Of a DNA stretch of 64,000 nucleotides, positions 1 to 8,436 are shown piece by piece (the first letter of the stretch is position 1; every line of letters begins with the position of its first letter). The DNA lies in contig NZ_AOMF01000171.1 in the NCBI RefSeq assembly GCF_000336715.1, positions 1 to 64,000 on the forward strand, read 5' to 3'. The translations under genes were made by a program, and so were the position numbers. Origin of the DNA: Halococcus thailandensis JCM 13552. Lineage in GTDB: Archaea > Halobacteriota > Halobacteria > Halobacteriales > Halococcaceae. The notes beneath the pieces were generated by a model. It saw only the letters and a list, made by a program, of their open reading frames with translations. It was not told the DNA's origin and did not search any database.

Positions 1-357
1 ACCGTCGGGAGCGACGAGCGCCACCTCGACGAGGAGGAACTCAGCGAGGAGCTGCTCGACATGGTCGAGTACGTCCCGAGCATGGACGATATCGTCGACT
101 CGATGGAGCAGTTCGAAGAAGCCCGTGATGCCGGCACCGGTGCGATCGCGATGGAGCGCGCCGCGACCATCGAGATCGACGGCATCTCGGTGGACGTCTC
201 GAACGATCGGATGTGGGACGAGGCGACCTATCAGGCGTCGATGACGCCCGTCAGCCTCTTCCAGGACGTCTACGAGCACCGTCCGGACCAGCACGACGAC
301 CTCGAGGAGCTCTACAGTCCCGACGTCGTCGAGCGTGCCACCGACGTCGGCAACTGA
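1..357 (+). CDS. C-terminal part of an unidentified acidic protein (cut by window edge)
   Basis: Frame 1 is open from the first base, so the true start lies upstream of the window; 118 codons remain before the TGA. The first in-frame ATG is at 61 but open coding continues before it with the same acidic composition. The visible part is rich in Asp and Glu and includes the segments DIVDSMEQFEEARDAGTG and SLFQDVYEHRPDQHDD. I do not recognise the family. The stop is followed after 25 bases by the TATA-like box of the next gene, so the two are probably separate transcription units. Confidence 0.6.
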   Translation, partial: TVGSDERHLDEEELSEELLDMVEYVPSMDDIVDSMEQFEEARDAGTGAIAMERAATIEIDGISVDVSNDRMWDEATYQASMTPVSLFQDVYEHRPDQHDDLEELYSPDVVERATDVGN

Positions 358-382
358 TCGGCCCGATCCGAACCGAACACCG

Positions 383-390
383 TTTTTATC
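383..390 (+). promoter_or_regulatory. TATA-like box for the AIR-synthase gene
   Basis: TTTTTATC lies 20-27 bases before the ATG at 410. This spacing puts the transcription start at or next to the start codon, so the mRNA is probably leaderless. Confidence 0.5.
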
Positions 391-409
391 GGTAGCGAGT
401 AACGCCGTC

Positions 410-1411
410 ATGCCAGCATACGGTAAAGTCGACGGTGCCTTCTTCGACGAACACATCTACCCGCATCTCGGTGCCGAGCGCGAGGAAGTCGTGCTCGGCC
501 CGCAGCACGGCGTCGACTTCGGGGTCGTCGATCTTGACGACAGATCGCTGGTCGTCGCCACCGATCCGATCTCCGTTCTCCCGGAACTCGGCTTCGAGCG
601 CGCGGGCCGGTTCGCCTTCGAGGTCGTCTGTGCCGACGTCGCGGTCTCGGGGCTCCCGCCGGCCTATCTCTCGCTCGATTTCACGCTCCCGCCGTCGATG
701 ACCGACGCCGAATTTGCTACTTTCTGGCAGGCGTTCGACCGTGAGGCCAGTGATCTGGGTGCGAGTGTCGTCGCGGGCCACACCGCCCGCTACGAGGGCT
801 GTTCGTTCCCCTGGGTCGGCGGCGCGACGGTGATGGCCGTCGGCGATCGGGACGAGATCGTTCGCCCGGACGGCGCGCGTCCCGGCGACACGCTCCTGTT
901 GACGACCGGTCCCGCGGTCGAGGCGGTCGGTCTGCTGACGACGCTGTTCGGTGACGAGATGGATCTGCCCGAGTCGACGCTCGATACGGCCCGCGAGCGC
1001 CTCGACGATGCGCAGGCCGTGCGCGACGCGCTCGCGGCCGCGGCCGCCGGTCCGGTGACGGCGATGCACGACGTGACCGAAGGCGGACTCCGCGGCGCGC
1101 TCTGCGAGATGACCGAAAGCACCGGCGTACGCTTCGACATCGATCGCGAGCGCGTGCCGATGCGCCCCGGCGTCGAACCCGTTTGCGAGTTCCTCGACAT
1201 CGACCCGTGGGCGGCGACCAGCGCCGGCTCGCTCCTGCTCGCGGTCGATTCTTCGGGCGTCGACCCCGTTCTCGACGCGCTTGCATCCCGCGGGACGACC
1301 GCGGCCGTCGTCGGCGAGGTTTCGGAGGGAACTGGGGCGTACGTCGACGACGAGCGGATCGAACCGCCCGCCGCGGACCCGTCGTGGGACGTCTACGCCG
1401 ACTACGTTTAG
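410..1411 (+). CDS. AIR synthase-related protein (PurM/HypE/ThiL superfamily)
   Basis: A 333-residue protein of the AIR-synthase fold, whose members bind ATP and phosphorylate or activate small substrates. An N-terminal AIRS domain spans about residues 30-145 (including VVATDPISVLPELGF and the substrate-domain stretch SVVAGHTARYEG). A C-terminal domain begins near 155 and carries MHDVTEGGLRGALCEM, the motif typical of HypE and ThiL relatives. The ATG at 410 is preferred over upstream in-frame codons because a TATA-like box sits about 25 bases before it. Many haloarchaea have such a protein without hydrogenase genes, so a HypE role in hydrogenase maturation should not be assumed. The substrate is unknown. 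Confidence 0.8.
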   Translation: MPAYGKVDGAFFDEHIYPHLGAEREEVVLGPQHGVDFGVVDLDDRSLVVATDPISVLPELGFERAGRFAFEVVCADVAVSGLPPAYLSLDFTLPPSMTDAEFATFWQAFDREASDLGASVVAGHTARYEGCSFPWVGGATVMAVGDRDEIVRPDGARPGDTLLLTTGPAVEAVGLLTTLFGDEMDLPESTLDTARERLDDAQAVRDALAAAAAGPVTAMHDVTEGGLRGALCEMTESTGVRFDIDRERVPMRPGVEPVCEFLDIDPWAATSAGSLLLAVDSSGVDPVLDALASRGTTAAVVGEVSEGTGAYVDDERIEPPAADPSWDVYADYV

Positions 1412-1536
1412 TGACCCAGACGGGCCGACGAATGCAGGCGATAGTTCTATACTCTCGTGCTGTGAGGTGATTGACGAACGGCACGCGATCCAGCGATCGT
1501 GGCGATCGAACGACAGCGGCTCAGCAGGATCCATTC

Positions 1537-2577
1537 ATGTCAGACACTGATCTCGAACTCGGCATCGTCGGATTGGGAAAGATCGGCGGCAACCTCGCGA
1601 AACAGGCCGTCGAGAAGGACGTTCGGGTGGTCGGTTTCGATACGGCCGACCGTCCGGAGCTCGAAGAGGAAGGCGTCGAAGTCCACGACGCGGGCGCGTA
1701 CGACACGCTCGTCGACGAACTCGACGCGCCACGGGTGATCTACCTCTCGCTGCCCGCCGGCCCGATGATCGACGACGAACTCGACGACCTGCTCGACCAG
1801 CTGGCGGAGGGCGACGTCGTGATGGACGGCGGCAACTCCTTCTGGCGCGACTCGATCCGCCGCGAGGAGCGCGCGTGGGACCAGGGGATCTACTACCTCG
1901 ACACGGGCACCAGCGGTGGCCCACCGCGCGCGAGCGAGGGAGCCTGCTTCATGGTTGGCGGCAAGGAGGACGGGTTCGAGATCGCCGAACCGTATCTCGA
2001 TCTGCTCTCGGTCGACGGGGGACTGCTCCACGTCGGTCCGCCGGGTAGCGGCCACTTCGTCAAACTCGTCCACAACGGTATCGAGTTCGGCATGCTCCAG
2101 TCGATCGCCGAGGGCGTCGAGCTGCTGGAGGCGGGCCAGTTCGATCTCGACATGGCCGACGTCTTCCACAACTGGTCGAACGGCGCGGTCATCGAGAGCT
2201 GGCTGGTCGAACTGATGGAGAAGGGGCTGCGCAAGGAGAACCAGCAGTCCGACGCACCCGATTTCGACGACGTTCCGAACTACATCGAGGACACCGGCGA
2301 GGTCAACTGGCTCGTGAGCGAGGCGTACAAGGGCGAGACGCCGATCCCCGTCATCAGCCAGTCGGTCACCGAACTGTTCAAATCACGCGGCAACCAACGC
2401 CACGCCTACCGAGCCATCGCGATGATGCGCCACGGCTTCGGCGAACACCCCTTCGGCGAGGACGAGGGTATCAGGAGCGAACGCCTGCACGGGCGGGTCG
2501 ACAACGAGGCGCGTCACGATCTCCGCGACGACGAGGACGTCGACCCGGTCGGACCGCTCGCCGACGAGGAGGAGTAA
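1537..2577 (+). CDS. gnd: 6-phosphogluconate dehydrogenase, decarboxylating (GndA/YqeC type)
   Basis: Oxidises and decarboxylates 6-phosphogluconate to ribulose 5-phosphate in the oxidative pentose phosphate pathway, the route to ribose in haloarchaea. The 346-residue protein has a Rossmann motif VGLGKIGGN (residues 11-19), the substrate loop GGNSFWRDS, and the family signature GHFVKLVHNGIEFG with the catalytic lysine at 176. The C-terminal domain includes FKSRGNQRHAYRAIAMMRHGFGEHPFG. The last 35-40 residues form a charged tail (SERLHGRVDNEARHDLRDDEDV) that looks additional to the compact bacterial homologues. The gene stops two bases before the ATG of the ribose-5-phosphate isomerase gene, so the two products act in sequence and are probably co-translated. 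Confidence 0.92.
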   Translation: MSDTDLELGIVGLGKIGGNLAKQAVEKDVRVVGFDTADRPELEEEGVEVHDAGAYDTLVDELDAPRVIYLSLPAGPMIDDELDDLLDQLAEGDVVMDGGNSFWRDSIRREERAWDQGIYYLDTGTSGGPPRASEGACFMVGGKEDGFEIAEPYLDLLSVDGGLLHVGPPGSGHFVKLVHNGIEFGMLQSIAEGVELLEAGQFDLDMADVFHNWSNGAVIESWLVELMEKGLRKENQQSDAPDFDDVPNYIEDTGEVNWLVSEAYKGETPIPVISQSVTELFKSRGNQRHAYRAIAMMRHGFGEHPFGEDEGIRSERLHGRVDNEARHDLRDDEDVDPVGPLADEEE

Positions 2578-2579
2578 CC

Positions 2580-3449
2580 ATGGCAAAGGAATTCACCGAC
2601 GACGAGAACGATATCCACGTTTGGGCCGCAACCGAAGACGAAGTGGTCGAAGACGCCCGCGAGCAACTCGATGCGGCGGGCGTCGAGATGGACGAATCGG
2701 CAATCCGCGAGCGGATCGCCATCATCCCGTCGCCGCGGCGCATCAAGAGCGGCACCGACGGCGTCTTCGACGAGCGCCGGCGGCGGGGTGGCGAGCGCAC
2801 AGCACAGGACGTCGTCGAGAGCGGGATGGACGTCGGTCTCGGCACCGGCAGCACGACCGCGTGGGCGGTCGCCGAGATCGGGCGGCTGCTCCGCGAGGGC
2901 GAACTGGAGGACGTCCGCGGCGTCGCCACGTCGCTCCAGAGTCACGAACTCGCCAAGGAGACGGGCATCCCACTCGTCAATCTCGACGAAGTGACCGAAC
3001 TCGACGTGACGATCGACGGTGCGGATCAGTATTCCGAGGAGGAACCCACGGTGATCAAGGGTGGCGGCGGCGCGCACGCCCGCGAGAAGATCATCGACGC
3101 GATGGCAGATCGACTCGTCATCGCCACCGACGAGGAGAAGGCCACCGACCCGCTCGACTATCCCGTGCCTGTGGAGGTGATGCCCGACGCACGCGAAGTC
3201 GTCGCCGAGGACCTCAGAGATGTTGGCGGCGACCCCGAACTCCGAATGGCCGAGCGCAAGGACGGGCCCCTGTTCACCGCCAACGGCAATCTCGTCATCG
3301 ACTGCGACTTCGGCGGGCTCGACGATACCAGCGGGACCGCCCGCGACATCGAGCAGATCCCCGGCGTACTCGAACACGGGATCTTCCTCGATATGGTCGA
3401 CGACGTCTATCTCGGAACCGAAGACGACGTCGAGACGGTCTCGTTCTGA
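2580..3449 (+). CDS. rpiA: Ribose-5-phosphate isomerase A with N-terminal extension
   Basis: Interconverts ribulose 5-phosphate and ribose 5-phosphate. The RpiA core begins near residue 65. It has the phosphate loop GLGTGSTTAWA (about 86-96), the DGAD motif in VTIDGADQYSE, the KGGGGAHAREKI motif with the catalytic region, and ANGNLVIDCDFG. In front of the core are about 65 residues (MAKEFTDDENDIHVWAATED onward) that ordinary RpiA proteins lack. The ATG at 2580 is two bases after the gnd stop and follows a GAGGAGGAG purine run, so this start is likely real. The extension is acidic then basic and looks alpha/beta; I cannot assign it to a family. Confidence 0.88.
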   Translation: MAKEFTDDENDIHVWAATEDEVVEDAREQLDAAGVEMDESAIRERIAIIPSPRRIKSGTDGVFDERRRRGGERTAQDVVESGMDVGLGTGSTTAWAVAEIGRLLREGELEDVRGVATSLQSHELAKETGIPLVNLDEVTELDVTIDGADQYSEEEPTVIKGGGGAHAREKIIDAMADRLVIATDEEKATDPLDYPVPVEVMPDAREVVAEDLRDVGGDPELRMAERKDGPLFTANGNLVIDCDFGGLDDTSGTARDIEQIPGVLEHGIFLDMVDDVYLGTEDDVETVSF

Positions 3450-3450
3450 A

Positions 3451-4317
3451 CTAAACCGTCGTTACCCCGTTTTCGAGCCGACCGACGTTTTCGATCCCGA
3501 TGGCGATCTCGTCGTCGGCTTCGAGCGTGAACTCTTCGGGCACCAGCGACGTGCCCGTAAGGAGGACGGCGAGCTCGGGGACCTGGTTGTGGCGATTCAG
3601 ATAGGAGACGAGTTCCTCGGGCGAGCGTACGAGCTGGGAGGTCGAGGTGCTGTCGTCGAACATGACCTCCTCGCCGCGTTCGATCCGCATCGAGAGTTCG
3701 AGATCCTGTGGATCACCGACGGTTTCGGGCGAGGCGATCGCGGGCCCGATGGCACAGCAGCGGTCGTAGATCTTGGCCTGCGGGAGATAGAGCGGGTTGT
3801 CGCCCTCGATCGAGCGGCTGCTCATGTCGTTACCGACGGTGTAGCCGACGATGTCGCCGCGGTGGACGACTACGGCGAGTTCGGGTTCGGGCACGTCCCA
3901 GTCTGAATCCCCGCGGATCCCCACTTTCTCGCCCGGCCCCACCGTCCGGGATGCGGTGGCTTTGAAGAACAGTTCCGGTCGATCACCCTCGAAGACGCCC
4001 TGATAGATCTCGCCACGGCCGCTCTCCTCCTCGCGGGCGTCGCTGCTGACCTGATAGGTGACGCCGGCAGCCCACACTTCGTCGGGGACGGCGGGCACCG
4101 TCGCGCGCGAGGCGACCGAATCGGCGTCGAGCAGCGGCGCGTCCGCGGTCAACCCCTCCACGACGCCGTCGATGCCCGTGCCGAGCACGTCGGCGACGCT
4201 CGCCAGCGCGGCGAACGAGTCGAGCCCCTCGCGTGCGGCCGTGAGATCGTAGGCCTTCTCGCCGTCGCGGGCGACGAGCCGTGCCGCCCCGTCCTGGATC
4301 GTGCGGTAGTAGCGCAT
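3451..4317 (-). CDS. Fumarylacetoacetate hydrolase family protein, probable 2-keto-3-deoxypentonate dehydratase
   Basis: A 288-residue FAH-fold enzyme. The metal-binding core is visible as DVPEPELAVVV followed by GYTVGNDMSSRSIEG and LPQAKIYDRCCAIGP. Proteins of this length and N-terminus (MRYYRTIQDG) in haloarchaea are annotated as 2-dehydro-3-deoxy-D-arabinonate/xylonate dehydratase, which makes 2-oxoglutarate semialdehyde. The divergent neighbour at 4414 looks like the next enzyme of that route, which supports the assignment. The start at 4317 was chosen because the upstream codons encode an unrelated Pro-rich stretch. Its stop lies against the rpiA stop (convergent, one base apart). A different acylpyruvase-type activity cannot be excluded. 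Confidence 0.75.
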   Translation of the reverse strand: MRYYRTIQDGAARLVARDGEKAYDLTAAREGLDSFAALASVADVLGTGIDGVVEGLTADAPLLDADSVASRATVPAVPDEVWAAGVTYQVSSDAREEESGRGEIYQGVFEGDRPELFFKATASRTVGPGEKVGIRGDSDWDVPEPELAVVVHRGDIVGYTVGNDMSSRSIEGDNPLYLPQAKIYDRCCAIGPAIASPETVGDPQDLELSMRIERGEEVMFDDSTSTSQLVRSPEELVSYLNRHNQVPELAVLLTGTSLVPEEFTLEADDEIAIGIENVGRLENGVTTV

Positions 4318-4413
4318 AGTAGGTCGTGGTGGGCCGTCCACAAAGTTTCACGGGGTGGGGCTTGCTATCGAAGCCGAAAGAGGGGTATGCCCTGGTCCCG
4401 TAGCCATCTGGAG

Positions 4414-5877
4414 ATGGCAGATACTTACGAGAACTACGTCGACGGTGAGTGGCGCGCGAGCGAAACCGGTGACACCTTCGAGGTGCGCAACCCATCGGAC
4501 ACGACCCAGGTCGTCGCCGAAGTCCAGCAATCGAGCGAGGCTGACGCCAACGGGGCCGTCGAGGCGGCCGCGGCCGCACAGGACGAGTGGGCCGACACGC
4601 CCGGTCCCGCGCGCGGGAAGTTCCTGCGCGAGACGGCAAAGCGGATGGATCAGCGCCGCGACGAACTCGCCGAGACGCTCGCGAGCGAGGAGGGGAAGAC
4701 GCTCTCGGAGGCGTCCGGCGAGGTGGGTCGTGCGGTCAACATCTTCTACTACTACGCCGAGCGCGCGATGGACTACGCCGGCGAGAGCTACAACCCGAGC
4801 GCGCAGGGACAGAACCTCTACACCGTGCGCGAGCCGGTGGGCGTCGCCGGGCTGATCACGCCCTGGAACTACCCCATCGCGATCCCCGCCTGGAAGATGG
4901 CCCCGGCGCTCGCGACGGGCAACACCGTCGTCTGTAAGCTCTCGGGCGACGCACCGACGGTCTATCTGAAGGTTGTCGAGTGCATGGACGAGGCCACCGA
5001 CGCGGCTGGCGTGCCCGACGGCGTCGTCAACGTGCTCACCGGGAGCGGCGAGGAGGTCGGCCAGCCGATCATCCAGCACGAGGACGTCGACGCGGTCTCG
5101 TTCACCGGCAGTCGGCAGGTCGGCGATATGATCTACGAGCAGGCCACCGACGCCCACAAGCGCATCCAGACCGAGCTCGGCTCGAAGAACCCGACGATCG
5201 TGACCGAGAGCGCCGACATCGAGGAGGCCGCACGGATCGTCGGCGGCGGTGCCTTCGGTGTCACGGGGCAGGCCTGTACCGCGACCGAGCGCGTGCTCGT
5301 CCACGAATCGGTCGAAGAGGAGTTCGTCGACGCGCTCGTCGACTACGCCGAGGGTGTCGAGATCGGCCATTCGGTCGAGGATCCCGGGATGGGACCGAAA
5401 GTCTCCGAGAGCGAGCTCGAAACCACACTCGACTACATCGAGACCGCACAGGACGAGGGCGCGACGATCGAGTACGGCGGTGGCCAGCCCGAGGGCAGCG
5501 AGTACGAGGACGGCCACTTCGTCGAGCCGACGGTCGTCACGGGGCTCGACTCCGACGCGACCGTGATGCAGGAGGAGGTCTTCGGCCCGTTCGCCGGGAT
5601 CATGACGTTCTCCGATCTGGACGAGGCGATCGAACTCGCCAACGATGTCGAATACGGGCTCGCCGCAGGGATCGTCACCGAGGATCACAACGAAGCCAAC
5701 CGGTTCGTCGACGAGATCGACTTCGGCATCGTGAAGGTCAACGAAGCCACCACGGGATTGGAACTCCACGTGCCCTTCGGCGGGATGAACGCCTCCTCCA
5801 GCGAGACCTACCGCGAGCAGGGCGAGGAGGGGATGGACTACTTCACCATCATCAAAACCGTCTACGACAGTTACTGA
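4414..5877 (+). CDS. Aldehyde dehydrogenase, probable 2-oxoglutarate semialdehyde dehydrogenase
   Basis: A 487-residue NAD(P)-dependent aldehyde dehydrogenase. It has the cofactor loop TPWNYPIAIPAWKMAPAL, SFTGSRQVG, the general base Glu254 in ELGSKNP, the nucleophile Cys288 in GQACTATERV, and EEVFGPFAGIM. The ATG at 4414 starts MADTYENYVDGEW, the usual beginning of the family. It is divergent from the probable 2-keto-3-deoxypentonate dehydratase, with about 96 bases between the starts. By analogy with the Haloferax xylose/arabinose pathway it would oxidise 2-oxoglutarate semialdehyde to 2-oxoglutarate. That specificity is inferred from context; the fold and catalysis are clear. Confidence 0.82.
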   Translation: MADTYENYVDGEWRASETGDTFEVRNPSDTTQVVAEVQQSSEADANGAVEAAAAAQDEWADTPGPARGKFLRETAKRMDQRRDELAETLASEEGKTLSEASGEVGRAVNIFYYYAERAMDYAGESYNPSAQGQNLYTVREPVGVAGLITPWNYPIAIPAWKMAPALATGNTVVCKLSGDAPTVYLKVVECMDEATDAAGVPDGVVNVLTGSGEEVGQPIIQHEDVDAVSFTGSRQVGDMIYEQATDAHKRIQTELGSKNPTIVTESADIEEAARIVGGGAFGVTGQACTATERVLVHESVEEEFVDALVDYAEGVEIGHSVEDPGMGPKVSESELETTLDYIETAQDEGATIEYGGGQPEGSEYEDGHFVEPTVVTGLDSDATVMQEEVFGPFAGIMTFSDLDEAIELANDVEYGLAAGIVTEDHNEANRFVDEIDFGIVKVNEATTGLELHVPFGGMNASSSETYREQGEEGMDYFTIIKTVYDSY

Positions 5878-5940
5878 AACGACTCCCTCTTTCCGAACGA
5901 ACTGCGTGCGACTATCGACTTATTTCGCTCGTCGGATAAG

Positions 5941-6015
5941 TGGGCGCTGCAGGATTTGAACCCGCGACAGCTTGGTCCGAAGCCAAGTACTCTGTCCAAA
6001 CTGAGCTAAGCGCCC
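5941..6015 (-). tRNA. tRNA-Arg (anticodon TCG)
   Basis: On the minus strand the acceptor arms GGGCGCT and AGCGCCC pair fully. The anticodon stem CTTGG/CCAAG encloses the loop CTTCGGA with anticodon TCG, and the T arm GCGGG-TTCAAAT-CCTGC is standard. The discriminator base is A and no CCA is encoded. No intron is seen. Confidence 0.95.
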
Positions 6016-6041
6016 GTACTCCTCGATTGCGCCGAGTCGTA

Positions 6042-6049
6042 GTTAAATC
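6042..6049 (-). promoter_or_regulatory. TATA-like box for tRNA-Arg
   Basis: Reading the minus strand, GATTTAAC lies about 27-34 bases before the first base of the tRNA, the usual position of an archaeal TATA box. Confidence 0.5.
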
Positions 6050-6073
6050 CCCCGGTCGTCGCGTTTCGCGCCA

Positions 6074-6079
6074 TTTATG
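6074..6079 (+). promoter_or_regulatory. TATA-like box for the UbiA-family gene
   Basis: TTTATG lies 24-29 bases before the ATG at 6103, implying a leaderless transcript. Confidence 0.45.
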
Positions 6080-6102
6080 CGGATACCGCCGGGAGAAGGG
6101 CC

Positions 6103-6942
6103 ATGTCCGGCGAGCGTGCTCGCGGCCTGCTCGAACTCACCAGACCCGTCAACGCCGTCGCCGCGGGGATGCTCACGTTCATCGGTGCGTTCGTCGCCGG
6201 TGGTCTCGACGCGTCGATCGCGGTCGGGGCGGCCGTCGGTGCGACGGTTCTCGCCACCGCCGCGGGCAACGCGATGAACGACTACTTCGACCGCGAGATC
6301 GACCGGATCAACGAGCCCGACCGCCCGATCCCTCGGGGTGCGGTCACGCCCCGGGCGGCGCTGTGGTTCAGCGTGCTGCTGTTTGGCGGCGCAGTCGTGC
6401 TCGCGCTCGCGCTCCCGCTCGTCGCCATCGCCATCGCCGTCGTCAACCTCGTCGCGCTCGTCGCCTACACGGAACTGTTCAAGGGACTGCCCGGCGTCGG
6501 CAACCTCGTCGTCGGCTATCTCGGCGGGAGCACGTTCCTGTTCGGTGCGGCGGCCGTCGGGCGGATCACCGAGGCGGTCGTCGTGCTGTTCGCGCTCGCG
6601 GCGCTGTCGACGGTCGCCCGCGAGATCGTCAAGGACATCGAGGACGTCGCGGGCGACCGTCGCGAGGGGCTCCATACCTTACCGATCGCCATCGGCGAGC
6701 GCCCAGCGCTCTGGCTCGCGATCGCGCTGCTCGCGATCGCGCTGCTCGCCAGCCCCTTGCCCTATCTCCAGGAGACGTTCGGCTGGCCGTATCTCGCCGT
6801 CGTCGCGATCGCCGATCTGGTCATGGCCGTCGCGGCCGTCGAGAGCTTCGGCGACCCCACTGCAGGGCAGGAACACCTGAGCTACGCGATGTTCCTCGCG
6901 GGCGGCGCGTTCGTCGTCGGCCGGCTCGCGGTCGCCGTGTAG
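6103..6942 (+). CDS. UbiA-family prenyltransferase, probable DGGGP synthase
   Basis: Digeranylgeranylglyceryl phosphate synthase adds the second geranylgeranyl chain to glycerol 1-phosphate in archaeal membrane lipid synthesis. The 279-residue integral membrane protein has both Asp-rich motifs of the UbiA family: NAMNDYFDREIDRIN in the first third, and REIVKDIEDVAGDRREGLHT with the following TLPIAIG. About eight hydrophobic helices alternate with short loops. The KGLPGVGNLVVGYLGG segment is typical of the archaeal DGGGP synthase branch. Other UbiA activities (menaquinone or chlorophyll type) are less likely given the close match to the archaeal pattern. Confidence 0.85.
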   Translation: MSGERARGLLELTRPVNAVAAGMLTFIGAFVAGGLDASIAVGAAVGATVLATAAGNAMNDYFDREIDRINEPDRPIPRGAVTPRAALWFSVLLFGGAVVLALALPLVAIAIAVVNLVALVAYTELFKGLPGVGNLVVGYLGGSTFLFGAAAVGRITEAVVVLFALAALSTVAREIVKDIEDVAGDRREGLHTLPIAIGERPALWLAIALLAIALLASPLPYLQETFGWPYLAVVAIADLVMAVAAVESFGDPTAGQEHLSYAMFLAGGAFVVGRLAVAV

Positions 6943-6980
6943 GCCGGTGTTCTTATCCTCGCCGGCGGCCTATCTCTACT

Positions 6981-7388
6981 ATGCCAGTCACTGACGACGA
7001 CGAGCTCCGCGCGATCCTCGATCACGAGACGGTGGCGGTCGTCGGCTGTTCGTCGACGCCGGGCAAGGACGCCCACGAGATCCCGCGCTACCTCCGCGAG
7101 CACGGCTACGAGGTGATCCCGGTGAACCCCCACGCCGACGAGATCTTCGACCGCGAGGCCGACGACTCGCTCGCCGACGTGGACGAAGAGATCGACATCG
7201 TCGACGTGTTTCGGCCGAGCGACGAGGTGAGTGGGATCGTCGACGCGGCGCTCGACCGCGAAGATTCGCCCGTCATCTGGACGCAGCTCGGCATTCGTGA
7301 CGAGGAGGCGACCGAACGCGCCGAAGCGGATGGCCGGCAGGTCGTCGTGGATCGCTGTATGAAGGTCGAACACCAGCGACTCTGCTGA
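6981..7388 (+). CDS. CoA-binding domain protein (YccU-like)
   Basis: A 135-residue single-domain Rossmann protein of the CoA_binding family. The nucleotide loop is VAVVGCSSTPGKDAHEIPRY near the N terminus, followed by GYEVIPVNPHADEI and the strand IDIVDVFRPSDEV; VIWTQLGIRDEEA and VVDRCMKVEH end the domain. TTATCC about 26 bases before the ATG suggests a leaderless start. The physiological role of these stand-alone proteins is not known. Confidence 0.85.
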   Translation: MPVTDDDELRAILDHETVAVVGCSSTPGKDAHEIPRYLREHGYEVIPVNPHADEIFDREADDSLADVDEEIDIVDVFRPSDEVSGIVDAALDREDSPVIWTQLGIRDEEATERAEADGRQVVVDRCMKVEHQRLC

Positions 7389-7429
7389 ACGGATCGGTTA
7401 GAAGAACCGAAATAGCGGCGAACGTGTGG

Positions 7430-7747
7430 TTATTCTCCAGTCGCAGTCGTTCCGTCGGCGTCGTCGGTCGTCGATCCGGCGTCGCTCGCGTGGCCGGGTT
7501 CGGCCTCCTCGATGGCCGCTCCGGCGAGCAGTGAATCGACGTCGATGTCCTGCTCGCGCGCTAGCGCATCCAGGATGGCGCGCTGGTCGTCGAGATCGCG
7601 TTCGATACGCTCGACGCGTTCGCTCGTCGTCTCGACGTGTGCCTTGACCTCGTTGACTCGTGTACGGAGTTCGTCGACCTTCTCGTAGAGCGTTTCGGCC
7701 ATGTCGGCCACCCGCTGGAGCTTCTTCGCCGTGTTGCCGAGTCCCAT
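7430..7747 (-). CDS. Haloarchaeal coiled-coil protein (DUF5798-like)
   Basis: A 105-residue acidic protein. Residues 1-75 (from MGLGNTAKKLQRVADMAETL) are predicted helix with heptad spacing, including ETTSERVERIERDLDDQRAI, followed by a disordered Asp/Thr/Gly tail. The pattern matches the haloarchaea-only DUF5798 family. The start at 7747 was chosen because upstream in-frame sequence has no coding character. It is divergent from the membrane protein gene at 7832. Function unknown. Confidence 0.75.
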   Translation of the reverse strand: MGLGNTAKKLQRVADMAETLYEKVDELRTRVNEVKAHVETTSERVERIERDLDDQRAILDALAREQDIDVDSLLAGAAIEEAEPGHASDAGSTTDDADGTTATGE

Positions 7748-7831
7748 GTCGGTCGGTTGGCGCGAAGCCACGTGGCTCTTTGGTTCGCGCTCGAACGGGG
7801 CGATTAAGACGCCGCCGGTCGAAACGTGGGT

Positions 7832-8242
7832 ATGGACGGGTCGCGGGTCGCCCCGCTTGTCGGCATCGTCGGCTGTGGTCTCGTTTTGCTGGCGCTTCTC
7901 GCGCCGTATCTCGGTGCCGACGCCGGCGCGATCGGCATCTACTACGGCGACGGGGCGGTCAACCCGCTTGTCGCCGGACTGTTCGCCGCGGTGACGGTGA
8001 TCGTCCTCGCCGCCGGGCGCTCGGGCCGGACCGATCCCGCGACCGCCGCCGGCGTCGCGCTCGTGTTCGGTCTCGTGATCGTCGGCGTCTCGCTCGTCTG
8101 GAGCCTGACAGTGCCCGAGAGCACCGTCTTCCAGCTGTCGACCACCTCGCTCATCGAGTTCCATCGCTGGCTGCTGACCCTCGTCTCGCTCGTGGTTCCG
8201 GCCAGCGGTGCCTGGTACGCTCGCGCACTCGCGCTCGTGTAG
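7832..8242 (+). CDS. Small haloarchaeal membrane protein
   Basis: A 136-residue protein with four hydrophobic segments, at about residues 8-28, 44-63, 73-93 and 112-132. The loop between the third and fourth includes TVPESTVFQLSTTSLIEFHRW. Two in-frame starts exist, GTG 7826 and ATG 7832; the ATG is preferred because an ATTAAG box lies about 26 bases before it. I recognise no catalytic motif. Function unknown. Confidence 0.7.
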   Translation: MDGSRVAPLVGIVGCGLVLLALLAPYLGADAGAIGIYYGDGAVNPLVAGLFAAVTVIVLAAGRSGRTDPATAAGVALVFGLVIVGVSLVWSLTVPESTVFQLSTTSLIEFHRWLLTLVSLVVPASGAWYARALALV

Positions 8243-8436
8243 AGGTTCCCGCCATCGTTGGCGGGGCACAACTGAAGACATGACCACTTCTGGTGTCTGT
8301 GCACGTGGCTGCTGGCCGAGAGAACGCGTCCTGGTGGATGAAGGGCGAGCATCCCGTAGGGATGCGAGGGCTTCGGCGGTGTGGTTGCGGAGCGGCTTGC
8401 GGAACGTGTCGTGATTTTGTACCGCGAACGAGCAGC

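Noticed and set aside
386-1534. Long minus-strand open frame opposite the AIR-synthase gene
   Set aside because: It is a shadow of high-GC coding DNA: very Arg/Asp/Gly-rich with no domain, while the plus-strand frame has clear family motifs.
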